Origin: Larkinella sp. C7
GTDB taxonomy: Bacteria; Bacteroidota; Bacteroidia; Cytophagales; Spirosomataceae
Assembly (NCBI RefSeq): GCF_006149005.1
Contig: NZ_VBSL01000021.1
Span: 22,604-86,603 of the forward strand
Length of the DNA stretch: 64,000 nt
Direction of reading: 5' to 3'
The notes under the pieces are model-generated. The model was not told where the DNA came from. It saw only the letters and a list, made by a program, of their open reading frames with translations, and did not search any database. Every line of letters starts with the position of its first letter. The first letter of the stretch is position 1. Of the stretch, positions 1 through 9,948 are shown piece by piece. The position numbers and the translations under genes were made by a program.

Positions 1-431
1 CCCGTACCAATACGGGCGGCACCAATCAGGTGTGGTTCTACGACATGCGGGCCGATGGCTACAGCCTCGACGATAAACGAGCAGCTACAGGGCCCGATTT
101 TGAAAAATTTGCCGATCTCGAACGGCTTATTACCCAAAACGAAGAAACGCCCATCACGACCACCGACATACCCGATATTATTAGCCGATGGCGTAACCGG
201 GCGGCCGAAAGTAGCCGGGCGCGTACCGACCAGAGTTTTATGGTGCCGGTGGACGAGATTCGTGAAAACGCCTATGACCTGAGCATTAACCGCTACAAAG
301 AGGTGGTCTATGCGCAGAAAAGCTACGACACGCCCGAAACGATTATCGCTCAAATCAACGCGTTGGATGCTGAACGGCAGGATGACTTAAAAGCCCTGGC
401 GGAGTTACTAGCAGAGCCGGTGGCCGTTTAG
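1..431 (+). CDS. hsdM: Type I restriction-modification methyltransferase subunit HsdM, C-terminal end (5' truncated by window)
   Basis: The reading frame is open from the first bases of the window and runs about 143 codons to a TAG. It carries the segment TNTGGTNQVWFYDM followed by ADGYSLDDKR, the conserved late part of HsdM N6-adenine methyltransferases, just after the catalytic domain. The rest is helical and would contact HsdS. HsdM methylates the recognition site and joins HsdS and HsdR in the restriction complex; hsdS and hsdR follow on the same strand. The SAM-binding and NPPF motifs lie upstream of the window. There is no reason to choose a start inside the window, since the conserved part begins before the first possible start codon. 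Confidence 0.9.
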   Translation, partial: RTNTGGTNQVWFYDMRADGYSLDDKRAATGPDFEKFADLERLITQNEETPITTTDIPDIISRWRNRAAESSRARTDQSFMVPVDEIRENAYDLSINRYKEVVYAQKSYDTPETIIAQINALDAERQDDLKALAELLAEPVAV

Positions 432-475
432 CGTCGCCAGTGGAGGCAGGTTTTTCCCTGAACTTTAATAATTAC

Positions 476-1099
476 ATGGACTCAACGATTCTAGAACCCT
501 TCAATAGTACGTATGATGACGTTGACCGACAGGCCGACGCACACGTCGAGAGTTTGTTAAATCTAATCAGAACCGATTTACAAGACATAAAAATTACGCT
601 TTCTGGCGAGGATAGCCCCCTGGAGAACTGCTGGGACGAAGTTTGTGCCCATTGGCAGGGCGAAGAATTTCTCATTTGGGAACCCTATAGAATGACGATC
701 GAAGGGGTGATTGAGGGGTGCTTTGACGACTTACCGCACAAGACACAGCTGTACATAAACTTTGCTGCGCTGGTAGCATCCGATTACCGTACGGAGGAGC
801 ATGACTATGAAGCAATTTATGAAGAGAGAATTCTGACCTTTCTTTACGACAAGGTGATGGAACTGGCCCTAAAAGATACCAACCCACGTATCGAAGCCTA
901 TCTCGACCCCTACACACCTGAAGAAGAAAGCCAGTATAATGCCGACGAATACCTGCTGTTGCGCATTGATCCGGCCCGGCGTGATGACTTTCTGGCCGCG
1001 TTAGACTTGTTTGGCTTTGTAAAAAACATAGCGATAGACGATGAGGGAATACCTTATCTGTTTGATCTGCTGGACCATGTCGATATACCTGAAAACTAA
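476..1099 (+). CDS. Hypothetical acidic protein between hsdM and hsdS
   Basis: A 207-residue acidic, soluble protein with no signal peptide or membrane segment. I do not recognise the family. It is rich in Asp, Glu and Tyr and looks mostly helical. I take the ATG at 476, which follows an AT-rich leader as is usual in Bacteroidota; a GTG at 440 in the same frame would add 12 residues. It lies 50 bases before hsdS, so it is probably co-transcribed with the restriction genes. Its acidic nature would fit a regulator or DNA-mimic, but nothing in the sequence shows that. Confidence 0.6.
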   Translation: MDSTILEPFNSTYDDVDRQADAHVESLLNLIRTDLQDIKITLSGEDSPLENCWDEVCAHWQGEEFLIWEPYRMTIEGVIEGCFDDLPHKTQLYINFAALVASDYRTEEHDYEAIYEERILTFLYDKVMELALKDTNPRIEAYLDPYTPEEESQYNADEYLLLRIDPARRDDFLAALDLFGFVKNIAIDDEGIPYLFDLLDHVDIPEN

Positions 1100-1148
1100 T
1101 GAACTTCTCTCGCTAATGGTGCGAGAAATTCAATAACCCACACAACCC

Positions 1149-2294
1149 ATGACCAAAACCGTTTCCTTAGGTGAAATTTGTGTAAAGATTATAAGTGGAG
1201 GAACACCGTCAACTGAAAAACCTGAATTTTGGGGTGGGAATATCCCTTGGATAACCAGTGCTGATATCAAAGATCATTACACCGCAAAAGCACGAAAGTT
1301 CTTGACCGAAAAAGCAGGTGTCGACATACTTCCTGCTGGTAATATATTAGTTGTCACCAGAGTTGGGTTAGGTAAGTTGGTTGTAAATCAACAGCCGCTA
1401 GCCTTTAGTCAGGATTTACAGGGGTTGATTTTAAAGCCGAATGTTGATCGTAACTATCTGGTATATGTTCTTTCGCAAAGGGTGAAGCGTTTCAAAGAAA
1501 TAAGCAGAGGGGCAACTATCAAAGGTGTTACTAGAGACGATTTAGTAAAAATAAAACTTCCCCTTCCCTCCCTCGCCCGCCAACGCCAGATTGCGGCCAT
1601 CTTAGACCGTGCCGATGCTCTGCGTCAGAAAGACCGCCAGCTTCTGGAGTATTACGAACAACTCGCCCAAAGTACGTTTCTGAATTTATTCGGCGACCCA
1701 ATGAATAATGAGAAGGGGTGGGAGCGGGTAAAAATTCGGGACTTAGTGCGAGAAGTAAAATATGGAACCAGTAAACCGGCCGAGGATAAAGGTTCTTTTC
1801 CCTATCTGCGTATGAATAATATTACTTACGAAGGTCACTGGAACTTCACAGATCTGAAATACATCAATCTGACAAAAGCAGAAGAACCTAAGTATCTTCT
1901 CCAAAAAGGTGATTTGGTTTTCAATCGTACAAATAGCAAAGAACTAGTCGGTAAAACGGCGGTATATCAACTAGATGATCAGATGGCAATTGCAGGCTAT
2001 CTAATACGTTCACGTGTAAATGAGAAAGCCATTCCTGAATATATTTCGGCTTATCTAAATTCAAAACATGGCAAAGCAACGCTGAGAGGTATGTGCAAGA
2101 ATATCATTGGCATGGCCAACATTAATGCCCAAGAATTACAAGAGATTGATATTCTACAGCCACCCCTTCTTCTCCAACAGCATTTTGCCACAATCATTGA
2201 GCGCATTGAGCGTCAAAAAGCTGTAGTACGGCAGCAAATGGCCGCTAGCGAGGCCCTATTTCAACGGCTATTGCAGGATAGTTTTGGCGATTAG
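1149..2294 (+). CDS. hsdS: Type I restriction-modification specificity subunit HsdS
   Basis: A 381-residue protein with the two-halved HsdS plan. The first target-recognition domain occupies about residues 1-140 (TKTVSLGEICVKIISGGTPS at the start), followed by a central conserved helix (QRQIAAILDRADALRQKDRQ). The second recognition domain covers about 190-340 and is followed by a second helical spacer (IERIERQKAVVRQQMAASEA). Each recognition domain reads half of a bipartite target and the helices set the distance between halves. The recognition site cannot be read from sequence. It directly precedes the toxin-antitoxin-like block rather than hsdR. Confidence 0.92.
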   Translation: MTKTVSLGEICVKIISGGTPSTEKPEFWGGNIPWITSADIKDHYTAKARKFLTEKAGVDILPAGNILVVTRVGLGKLVVNQQPLAFSQDLQGLILKPNVDRNYLVYVLSQRVKRFKEISRGATIKGVTRDDLVKIKLPLPSLARQRQIAAILDRADALRQKDRQLLEYYEQLAQSTFLNLFGDPMNNEKGWERVKIRDLVREVKYGTSKPAEDKGSFPYLRMNNITYEGHWNFTDLKYINLTKAEEPKYLLQKGDLVFNRTNSKELVGKTAVYQLDDQMAIAGYLIRSRVNEKAIPEYISAYLNSKHGKATLRGMCKNIIGMANINAQELQEIDILQPPLLLQQHFATIIERIERQKAVVRQQMAASEALFQRLLQDSFGD

Positions 2295-2334
2295 ACCCCT
2301 TTTGAGCTAAGCGTTTAAGAACCTTTTACTATAT

Positions 2335-2379
2335 ATTTTACTTATAAGTAAAATCGGCACCGAACTTGCTTTAACTTTG
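2335..2379 (+). promoter_or_regulatory. Palindromic operator plus -7 promoter box upstream of the toxin-like gene
   Basis: A perfect 20-bp palindrome (ATTTTACTTATAAGTAAAAT, 2335-2354) is followed 17 bases later by TAACTTTG (2372-2379), a match to the Bacteroidota -7 consensus TAnnTTTG. The GTG start of the next gene is at 2396. The dyad covers the place where the -33 element would lie, so a bound repressor would block the promoter. The natural candidate is the HTH protein encoded at 3053, as in autoregulated toxin-antitoxin operons; that link is inference. Confidence 0.65.
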
Positions 2380-2395
2380 TAGACCTAAACCCATT

Positions 2396-2902
2396 GTGAA
2401 ACCGATCAGACGATTTGAGATTGTCGAGTTAAACGAATTTGATGGGTCAGGGGCAACTATTTACAGTATTGCGCTCAACGATGACGAAGAAACACTGTAT
2501 GACCGGTTTCTGGCTGAATACAACGAGCAGTTCCCTGATGAACTTAAAGACATTGTGGACAGGCTCTACACAATCGCTGAACTGGGCGCACGGGTTAATT
2601 TCTTCAAAGAAAACGAAGGAGCTCTGGGTGCGGGTGATGGACTGGTGGCTTTATTCGATATACCAGGTAAAAACCTGCGGCTGTACTGCATCCGGTTTGG
2701 CACGTTCGCATTAATCATCGGTGGAGGAGGCCCCAAGGCGAAAACCATCCGGGCCTTACAGGAAGATCCGAAGCTGACAGCCGAAAACTACCTGTTACGG
2801 ACGGTATCGGCTCAAATCAACCAGGCTATTCGCGACGGCGAAATATGGTGGGAGGGTAATCGGTTGGCAGGCCGATTACAGTTTGATGATGACAATGATT
2901 GA
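2396..2902 (+). CDS. Probable RelE/HigB-like toxin component of a toxin-antitoxin-chaperone block
   Basis: A 168-residue protein starting at GTG 2396. The middle part (about 98-130) has the look of a RelE/HigB fold: NLRLYCIRFGTFALIIGGGG followed by PKAKTIRALQEDPKL, resembling the strand-strand-helix core in which these toxins cut ribosome-bound mRNA. The N-terminal 60 residues are longer than in minimal HigB. The next gene is an XRE-type DNA-binding protein and the one after resembles SecB, the order of tripartite toxin-antitoxin-chaperone systems. The fold assignment is by eye. An alternative is a phage-derived or restriction-associated protein of unknown role. Confidence 0.55.
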   Translation: MKPIRRFEIVELNEFDGSGATIYSIALNDDEETLYDRFLAEYNEQFPDELKDIVDRLYTIAELGARVNFFKENEGALGAGDGLVALFDIPGKNLRLYCIRFGTFALIIGGGGPKAKTIRALQEDPKLTAENYLLRTVSAQINQAIRDGEIWWEGNRLAGRLQFDDDND

Positions 2903-3052
2903 CAGCAAATCTCCTGACTTATAACGGCTTGCTGTACGGTATAAACAAGGATTGAAACCAAGACCATACCTATCCGAAAAACTTAATTAGAAACCTGTGA
3001 AGGCCATTTCGGAGTAATTGATGCGTCATATATATAGGGATTGAAACAAAGT

Positions 3053-3559
3053 ATGGAACCTAAGAAACGCAAACGCGGGGAGCTTAGCCGTCAGATTCTG
3101 GCTAGCATTACGCCCCAAGAACACGCCCGCACATTTAAACAAATGGCCATTGCGGCCCGTATTGCCGATGCTTTAGAAGCGAAAGGCTGGAGTAAGAGTG
3201 AGTTTGCCAGCCGCATGAATCAGTTACCATCGGTTGTTACGCGCTGGTTGAGCGGAACACAAAATTTCACGATTGACACATTATCTGATATTGAGGAAAT
3301 GTTGGGTGTTCAATTATTAGTAACGGATGTAACGCGGCCAACTGCGCCAACCGCTGGCACGCCATTATTGAGCGAAGTGGTGGAATTAGGAGCCGAAACG
3401 CCAGCGGCTGTTGAACGGCTCCGCGAGCGCGTTATAGAACACCATTACGTTCCCGTATTTTACAATGCCGAACCTGTTGTGGACTCCTGCCAATGGACCG
3501 AAAGCCCCGGTACGATCAAGTATTGTCGAATTATTAACCCATCTCCTTCACTAAATTAG
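3053..3559 (+). CDS. XRE/HigA-like HTH antitoxin with C-terminal extension
   Basis: A 168-residue protein. The ATG at 3053 is preferred over an in-frame TTG at 3041. Residues about 25-90 form an XRE-type helix-turn-helix (IADALEAKGWSKSEFASRMN, then VVTRWLSGTQNFTIDTLSDI), as in HigA-family antitoxins. The HTH is followed by about 70 extra residues ending in a partly hydrophobic tail (VPVFYNAEPVV). Antitoxins of tripartite systems carry such a tail, where the SecB-like chaperone binds. The probable toxin lies 150 bases upstream and the SecB-like gene starts 2 bases after this stop. It likely represses the promoter at 2335-2379. Confidence 0.65.
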   Translation: MEPKKRKRGELSRQILASITPQEHARTFKQMAIAARIADALEAKGWSKSEFASRMNQLPSVVTRWLSGTQNFTIDTLSDIEEMLGVQLLVTDVTRPTAPTAGTPLLSEVVELGAETPAAVERLRERVIEHHYVPVFYNAEPVVDSCQWTESPGTIKYCRIINPSPSLN

Positions 3560-3561
3560 CC

Positions 3562-4014
3562 ATGTCCGATACCACCGAATCGTTTAGCGTACATTTTCAA
3601 GGTATCGAAGTGCTGAACTATCGGTTAGAGCCGTTACTGCCTACTGAAATTAAGCCTTCGGTCGGTTTCTCTATTAATCTAACGCACCGTTTCGATGGTG
3701 AAAATAAACGTGTACAGGTTGAGCTTGATATTCAGATTGTCAACGTCGAAAACCAACAATCGGTAGGGGAGCTAAAAACCTGCTGCACTTTCGCCGTACA
3801 AGGCTTACAGGTTGATGATGAACAGCAAACCGTAACAGTCGATGAACAGCTAATCGACATGGTCAATTCGATTTCGTTATCAACAACGAGAGGAATTCTC
3901 TTTACATACTTTGCTAAAACCCATTTAAATCCATTAATACTACCCATTATCGATCCAAAAGACTTTAGACCACAACCAGAAATGCCTGGTACAGACGTGC
4001 CCAAAGAAAGCTAA
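3562..4014 (+). CDS. SecB-like chaperone of a toxin-antitoxin-chaperone block
   Basis: A 150-residue acidic protein with no signal peptide. The pattern is that of SecB-type chaperones: N-terminal strands (FSVHFQGIEVLNYRL), alternating strand segments, then a C-terminal helix-loop SLSTTRGILFTYFAKTHLNP leading to LILPIIDPKDF, which resembles the SecB ending in which a helix precedes a proline-rich hydrophobic stretch. SecB relatives encoded next to HigBA-type pairs bind and protect the antitoxin. The tight spacing after the HTH gene fits this. Similarity is remote and judged by eye. Confidence 0.55.
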   Translation: MSDTTESFSVHFQGIEVLNYRLEPLLPTEIKPSVGFSINLTHRFDGENKRVQVELDIQIVNVENQQSVGELKTCCTFAVQGLQVDDEQQTVTVDEQLIDMVNSISLSTTRGILFTYFAKTHLNPLILPIIDPKDFRPQPEMPGTDVPKES

Positions 4015-4119
4015 ATAATTGATTGCCTATGTATACTACAATCGGCGGGACTTCCGAATGAGCAGAATCATCGCTACTATATAAGCTGTTAATGTACCTT
4101 CCACACTGAACGTTTACTG

Positions 4120-7100
4120 ATGAACTCGAACTTTACCTTTTTGAATGCTGAAACCATCCCTGCGGTGGGCGAAACTGCGCGATTGGCCGAACAGTTTACC
4201 GTATTACAGCCCTTAGTAGCCACGGGTCTATGCCGAAAGGCACTCGAAGAGTTGGTTATGTACATGTATGCCAATGACCCACGGCTCAACCCGTTCTTTC
4301 CTTCCGATCACAAAGAGCGGAATCTGGCCAGACTCATTGGCCATTACGAGTTCAAAAAAACGCTTTCACCCGCGCTGAAAGACCAGCTTTACCTGCTGAA
4401 GCAGTACGGTAACATGGCTCTGCACGCCAACGACCCTACTCAGCCCGCTACCGTACCCCTCACAGCCAACGAGTCGTTGATAGCGCTAAAGGCATTATAC
4501 GGCGTAACGGCCAATGCCGTCAAAACATATTTCGGCCCGTCGGTACCTGTACCTCCCTTCGATTCGGCCCTGTTGCCGACCAAAGCGGTTTATCTTACAG
4601 TTGACCAGACGGTCGAATTGGATACCCGCCTGAACGAACAGATTTTGCTGGCCGACCTCCGCGCTGAGCAATTAAAGGAACAGGAAGCCGAGCTGAACAA
4701 GCTACGCGCCACACTCAACCAGCGTACGGCCACCCTGCAAACCTATACAGGAGCGTTCACGGAAGCCGAAACCCGCGAGTTATACATCGACAAGCTACTG
4801 CGGGAAGCCGGTTGGCTAGTGGCCAAAGAGCCGGGAAAAAGAAAACCCGGAGAGAACTGTTCTATAGAAGAGGTTCTATCCCCTTCGGACAGGGCCGACT
4901 ATGTGCTATGGGGAGATGACGGATTACCATTAGCGGTCATTGAAGCCAAACGAACCAGTCGCGACGAGGAAGCTGGCCGTAGCCAGGCCGAACGGTATGC
5001 TGATGCACTTGAAAAACGATATGGTCAGCGTCCCCTGCTGTACTATACCAACGGCTACCACACTCAGTTTTACGACGACCTGCGATATCCGCCCCGTCTG
5101 GTGCAGGGTTTTCATAAAGCTGATGAATTGAAATTAATTATCAGTCGCCGAACCAGTCAAAAACCCTTTAGTACCGAAAAGCCGAAAGAAAAAATTGTCA
5201 ATCGTTATTATCAAAAAGCGGCTATAACGCACGTAGGTGAAGCGTTTGATAAGAAATTACGTAAAGCCTTACTAGTGATGGCTACCGGAAGCGGGAAAAC
5301 GCGTACGGCTGCGGCTCTAGTCGACGTAATGGTTCGTGCGGGCTGGGTTAAGCGGGTGCTCTTTCTGGCAGACCGGCGCGCGCTGGTCAACCAGGCTTGT
5401 AAAAATTTCGGTGAGTATGTAAATCACCTGACCGGCATAAACCTGGTTAAAGAAGAAAATATAGGCACCGCCCGCATCGTATTTTCAACCTATCAAACCA
5501 TCCTCAATCGAATTGACAGCGACTGGCAGGGGGATGTGCGCAAGTTCGGGTCGGGTTACTTCGACCTGATCATCATCGACGAAGCCCACCGGAGTATCTA
5601 CAAAAAGTACGGGGCCATTTTTGAGTACTTTGATGCACTCACAGTTGGCTTAACGGCTACACCCAAAGACGAAACCGACCGTGATACTTTCCGATTCTTT
5701 GAGCTACCTACCGACGAGCCAACGTATAGCTACCCACTCACTGATGCCGTAAATGATACGTACCTCGTGCCTTATAGAGGAGTAGGCGTGTCCCTCAAAT
5801 TCCCGCGTGAAGGCATCCGCTACAACGACCTGACCGACGAAGAAAAAGCGGAATACGAAGAAACATTTGATGATGGAACGGGAGAAATGCCCGATGAGAT
5901 TGATGCCGATGCACTCAACACCTGGCTTTTTAACCAGGACACCGTCGATAAGGTAATCCTGTACCTGATGGAGCGGGGGCTTAAAATTGAAGGGGGTGAT
6001 AAATTGGGCAAGTCCATCATCTTTGCCAAAAACCATGAACACGCCAAATTCATTGTGAAGCGGTTCAATGACCTGTTTCCCCATTACCAGGGGCGTTTTT
6101 GCCAGCTAATCGACAATACGCTTCACGATGAAGCGGAACGGGTCATTTCAAACTTCAGCGACGAAACCAAAACGGAATTTCAGATTGCCGTTTCGGTCGA
6201 TATGCTCGACACGGGCATCGACATTCCTGAGCTGGTCAATCTGGTTTTTTTCAAACGAGTATTATCGAAAGCTAAGTTCTGGCAGATGGTTGGACGCGGC
6301 ACCCGGCTTCGGCCTAATTTATTCGGTCCCGACCAGCACAAAACCTATTTCAACATCTTCGACTTCTGCGACAATTTTGCCTATTTCGCTCAGAACCCCC
6401 GAGAAATCGACACGCCGGGACCGCCCAGCATCAATGAGCAAATTTTTGTAGCCCGGCTCCGCTTATCCCAGACACTTGACAACGAACATGCGGATGCCAA
6501 TACGCTGGCCCTCCGCGCCGACTTGCTCGATACATTACACGGGCAGGTGCAGGCGCTAAATGAAGATAGTTTTCTGGTTCGGCGACAATGGGAACACGTC
6601 ACCAAGTTCAAGGACAAAGCTATTTGGCGAGCGTTGTCAGTGGCAGATCTGGCCGAGTTGACCCAATATATTGCTCCGTTACTCATTGGGGAAACCGGTG
6701 GGCACCCCGAAACACGGCGGTTCGATTTGTTGGTTCTGAAAAACCAACTGGCACAGGTAACTGGAAACTCGACTGCGTTTGCCTCTACGGCGGATAAAAT
6801 CAGGCGGGTGGCTAAGGGATTGCAGAAAAAGGGAAGCATAGAGACGGTTTCCCGACAAATGCCCGTCATTGATGAAGTAGCCACACCGGCATTCTGGCCT
6901 GAGTTACCGGCATCTTCTCTGGAACCGGTTCGGCTGGCTTTGCGTGGATTAGTAAGATACCTCGACAAAGAAACCCGCCCTGTCATTTACACCGATTTTA
7001 CGGATGAGTTCAGCGGGCCGGAGCAAGTGTATGACCACCTGGTAGGGTATATTAGTAGTGAAGCCTACCGGGATCGAATGGAGCAGATCATCCGCAAAAA

Positions 7101-7527
7101 CCTGAGTCATCTTACCATACGTAAAATACGGAGTAATGAATTAATCACGGAATTCGAACTGGGTGAGCTGGAACGAATGCTGTTTGATGAGGCTGCTCTT
7201 GAAACTAAAGAGCAGTTTGTATCTGCCCTGGGAGAGAAACCATTAGGAGTATTTGTGCGTCGCCTTGTAGGCCTGGACATTGGGGCCGCCAAAAGTGCGT
7301 TGTCTGCCTTTCTGGACAATGGCCCCCTTACCAGTACGCAAATTGCGTTTATGGATACGCTGGTCAATTACCTCTGCGAAAACGGTACCATAGAACCGAA
7401 GGTCTTGTATTCACCAATATTCACCGACATTGATAGCAGTGGAGTCGAAGGGGTATTTGGCAATCGGTCAGGCCAGCTGTTTCAGGTACTGAATAGCATT
7501 AATGAGAATGCTAAAATAACGGCCTGA
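4120..7527 (+). CDS. hsdR: Type I restriction endonuclease subunit HsdR
   Basis: A 1135-residue motor-nuclease. An N-terminal DUF4145-like helical domain covers about 1-150, then a coiled segment (about 175-210), then the HsdR nuclease domain with D260, E275 and K277 of VIEAKR (PD-(D/E)XK). The SF2 helicase core has Walker A GSGKT at 390-394 and DEAH at 487-490, with motif VI near VGRGTRLRP. The C-terminal part is the helical region that docks on HsdM. It translocates DNA and cuts unmethylated targets. All catalytic motifs look intact, so restriction is expected to be active. Confidence 0.95.
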   Translation: MNSNFTFLNAETIPAVGETARLAEQFTVLQPLVATGLCRKALEELVMYMYANDPRLNPFFPSDHKERNLARLIGHYEFKKTLSPALKDQLYLLKQYGNMALHANDPTQPATVPLTANESLIALKALYGVTANAVKTYFGPSVPVPPFDSALLPTKAVYLTVDQTVELDTRLNEQILLADLRAEQLKEQEAELNKLRATLNQRTATLQTYTGAFTEAETRELYIDKLLREAGWLVAKEPGKRKPGENCSIEEVLSPSDRADYVLWGDDGLPLAVIEAKRTSRDEEAGRSQAERYADALEKRYGQRPLLYYTNGYHTQFYDDLRYPPRLVQGFHKADELKLIISRRTSQKPFSTEKPKEKIVNRYYQKAAITHVGEAFDKKLRKALLVMATGSGKTRTAAALVDVMVRAGWVKRVLFLADRRALVNQACKNFGEYVNHLTGINLVKEENIGTARIVFSTYQTILNRIDSDWQGDVRKFGSGYFDLIIIDEAHRSIYKKYGAIFEYFDALTVGLTATPKDETDRDTFRFFELPTDEPTYSYPLTDAVNDTYLVPYRGVGVSLKFPREGIRYNDLTDEEKAEYEETFDDGTGEMPDEIDADALNTWLFNQDTVDKVILYLMERGLKIEGGDKLGKSIIFAKNHEHAKFIVKRFNDLFPHYQGRFCQLIDNTLHDEAERVISNFSDETKTEFQIAVSVDMLDTGIDIPELVNLVFFKRVLSKAKFWQMVGRGTRLRPNLFGPDQHKTYFNIFDFCDNFAYFAQNPREIDTPGPPSINEQIFVARLRLSQTLDNEHADANTLALRADLLDTLHGQVQALNEDSFLVRRQWEHVTKFKDKAIWRALSVADLAELTQYIAPLLIGETGGHPETRRFDLLVLKNQLAQVTGNSTAFASTADKIRRVAKGLQKKGSIETVSRQMPVIDEVATPAFWPELPASSLEPVRLALRGLVRYLDKETRPVIYTDFTDEFSGPEQVYDHLVGYISSEAYRDRMEQIIRKNLSHLTIRKIRSNELITEFELGELERMLFDEAALETKEQFVSALGEKPLGVFVRRLVGLDIGAAKSALSAFLDNGPLTSTQIAFMDTLVNYLCENGTIEPKVLYSPIFTDIDSSGVEGVFGNRSGQLFQVLNSINENAKITA

Positions 7528-7659
7528 TGTTCCTATGCAGCTATATTAAAGTAAAAATGGCTCTACTTTTCTAAAAGGGAGCTGCCCAACAATTTTTTAG
7601 TAGTGAGCATGTTGTTGGTTATAATTTCTGTAAAACATCCCTAAACCAAATCTGTGTTG

Positions 7660-9948
7660 ATGTTGACTAATTTCTATCCAATCAAAATTACTTTTGATGA
7701 ATATGATGTTTGGCGAATCCCTTTCAAAGAGGGCCGCCTTAATAAATTAAGGGAATTGTACAACTCAACACATTCCTTCTTCCGGCATGAGGACTTCATT
7801 TATTGTTCTAATATGGAAGGAGACGAGATAAGAGGGGGACACTTTCACCGTGCAAAAACATTTGGGGATGAAAAAGTTACATCATCCCTTATTAAGCATA
7901 TTTTCTTCCGCACGTTCAGAAAACAATTCGACGTAATTCCGCTCCAGTTTTATCCATTCTTAATTCAGTCTCGTAATAAAACGGATGACCTGATCCGTCA
8001 TTTATTACCAAATGAACTTCAAGATCGAGTCGCTTTCAAGAAGCAAATTGAGCTTCAGCTTCGCTTGATTGAAACTCTAGAGGGGCAGCAATTTGGCTTT
8101 GTTATTAATTTGCCGAGAAAATGGGTATTTGATATTGATTGCGAAGAACTAGCTAATGAAGGATTTAACCTCATAGGGATGGAAGTCCTCCATTCAATGC
8201 CACTACCAGGATTGAAACACGTTCTGGCACCAGATGCAACGTTGGTTGGCAGAATACTATCGATCGAGGATCAGTGGGCTTCCATAGAAACTAATGAGGG
8301 GGTTCAGTCATACCCGCTGGTTGAACTACTTCCTCATAAAACTACGCGGAACATTTCTTCATATCTATCTTTCAAACTTGGAGCCGGTCAGGCAGCTGAT
8401 ATTGTTGAATACGTCAATGAAAGTAAAGAGACTATATATAATACAAAGCATATCCAAACTGAAATTCAGCAATTCGCAAGGAGGATTAGTTTAACTTCAG
8501 CACCTGAAAGAGCGACGATAGGTTATCTTAACAAGGACGGATTTTATTTTACAATATCCTCAAATTCAGAAGTTAAAGGAAAGAGTTATACGTTTAAAAG
8601 TCCATCATTTGTATTTGATGCCGCCAGAACCAAAGTATCTACTCAAGCCGATTTTGGTTTAAGCGATTATGGACCCTATGATTCCGATCTTTTTAGTCCC
8701 AAGGATCTTAAAGTACTTGCTATATGTAAGAAAGCGAATCGAGGGTTCTTTACGCAGCAATTGAACGCCTTATTCGATGGGATTCCAACATCGAAATATT
8801 TTAAAAAGGGGCTTAAGCGTAAATATGAATTTCAATCGATTCAACACACAATTGAGGAAGTATCTGAATTTAGATTTGAGGAATATGACAGGATAATCTC
8901 CCATTTGGACGAAAAGCCGGATATTGCATTTATTGAAATACCGGCAAGTTTTCGTCAGTATCGAATTGAAGACAATCCGTATTATTTAATAAAAGCGCGT
9001 TTACTAACGAAAGATATCCCGGTTCAATTCATAACCACCGAAGTTTTCAAAACTGCGAATGAGTACGTTTTAAACCAGGTTGCGCTTCAGATGTACGCCA
9101 AGTTGGGTGGAATTCCCTGGGTTCTTTCCTCTGCTCAGTCTGTGGATAGGGAAATTGTTGTAGGGATTGGCAATAGTTTTATATACAACAATGCCTATGT
9201 TGGCAATAACCAAGAACGTGTTGTTGGTATAACTACATTTTTCTCTGGTGATGGTCAGTACTTACTGTCTGACCGCGCTAAAGATGTACCCTACGATGAA
9301 TATTTTGATGAGCTTTTGAAAAGCCTAAAGAGCTCTTTTAATGAGTTACAAAAACAACAAGGTTGGCGTGTGGGTGATACAATAAGACTCATATTTCACA
9401 TCTTCAAGCCTATTAAAAATACTGAATTTGACGTTGTTAGTAATCTGATTCGAGACTATAGTGATTACAAAGTTCAATTTGCATTTGTCACAATCAGCAA
9501 GCAACACCCGTTCTTGTTATTTGATCCTGCCCAAGAGGGTCGTAAAGACAACTGGACTAAGAAGACTGTAGGCCAATATGTTCCATTACGGGGTACTAAT
9601 ATTGTTCTGAATTCATCTTCATGTTTAGTGCAGATGCTAGGAACAAAGGAAATGAAGACAGGAAAGCATGGGAGTAGCAATCCATTACTTATAAAAATCA
9701 GAAAACCGGAGGGCAATGCTAACTTTCAAGACATAGAGGAGCTATTATTTACTGACTTACATTATGTTGTTCAACAACTATATCAGTTTACTTATTTGTC
9801 GTGGAGGACCTTTATGTCAAATGAGAATCCGGCAACATTGTTGTATTCTACCCTGCTGTCTGATTTACTAGGCAAACTGAGACGCATCAGTTTTTGGCAT
9901 CCTGATACAGTTAATACCAGTCTTAAACGCAAGAAATGGTTTCTGTGA
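7660..9948 (+). CDS. Catalytically inactive long prokaryotic Argonaute (long-B type) with MID and PIWI domains
   Basis: A 762-residue protein starting at ATG 7660. The C-terminal half is MID-PIWI. The MID guide-binding residues are all present: Y441, K445, Q456 and K481, the last in MYAKLGGIPW, with the spacing seen in other Argonautes for gripping the guide 5' phosphate. The PIWI catalytic residues are missing: VGIGNS has G504 where the first Asp should be, the RDG strand reads LIFHIFKPIK, and the final Asp/His near ATLLYS is also lost. About 350 N-terminal residues precede the MID, so it is long rather than short. It overlaps a membrane-protein gene by 13 bp. The gene is visibly more AT-rich than hsdR, suggesting separate acquisition. 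It probably uses a guide to sense invader nucleic acid without cutting it. Confidence 0.87.
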   Translation: MLTNFYPIKITFDEYDVWRIPFKEGRLNKLRELYNSTHSFFRHEDFIYCSNMEGDEIRGGHFHRAKTFGDEKVTSSLIKHIFFRTFRKQFDVIPLQFYPFLIQSRNKTDDLIRHLLPNELQDRVAFKKQIELQLRLIETLEGQQFGFVINLPRKWVFDIDCEELANEGFNLIGMEVLHSMPLPGLKHVLAPDATLVGRILSIEDQWASIETNEGVQSYPLVELLPHKTTRNISSYLSFKLGAGQAADIVEYVNESKETIYNTKHIQTEIQQFARRISLTSAPERATIGYLNKDGFYFTISSNSEVKGKSYTFKSPSFVFDAARTKVSTQADFGLSDYGPYDSDLFSPKDLKVLAICKKANRGFFTQQLNALFDGIPTSKYFKKGLKRKYEFQSIQHTIEEVSEFRFEEYDRIISHLDEKPDIAFIEIPASFRQYRIEDNPYYLIKARLLTKDIPVQFITTEVFKTANEYVLNQVALQMYAKLGGIPWVLSSAQSVDREIVVGIGNSFIYNNAYVGNNQERVVGITTFFSGDGQYLLSDRAKDVPYDEYFDELLKSLKSSFNELQKQQGWRVGDTIRLIFHIFKPIKNTEFDVVSNLIRDYSDYKVQFAFVTISKQHPFLLFDPAQEGRKDNWTKKTVGQYVPLRGTNIVLNSSSCLVQMLGTKEMKTGKHGSSNPLLIKIRKPEGNANFQDIEELLFTDLHYVVQQLYQFTYLSWRTFMSNENPATLLYSTLLSDLLGKLRRISFWHPDTVNTSLKRKKWFL

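Noticed and set aside
2949..3047. Two copies of GGATTGAAAC (2949-2958 and 3038-3047), resembling CRISPR repeat ends
   Set aside because: Only two copies 89 bases apart, the flanking bases do not match well, no third copy and no cas gene nearby. The second copy overlaps the leader of the HTH gene.
7660..9948. Argonaute as a guide-directed nuclease
   Set aside because: The PIWI catalytic positions are replaced (G504 and others), so DNA or RNA cutting by this protein is unlikely.
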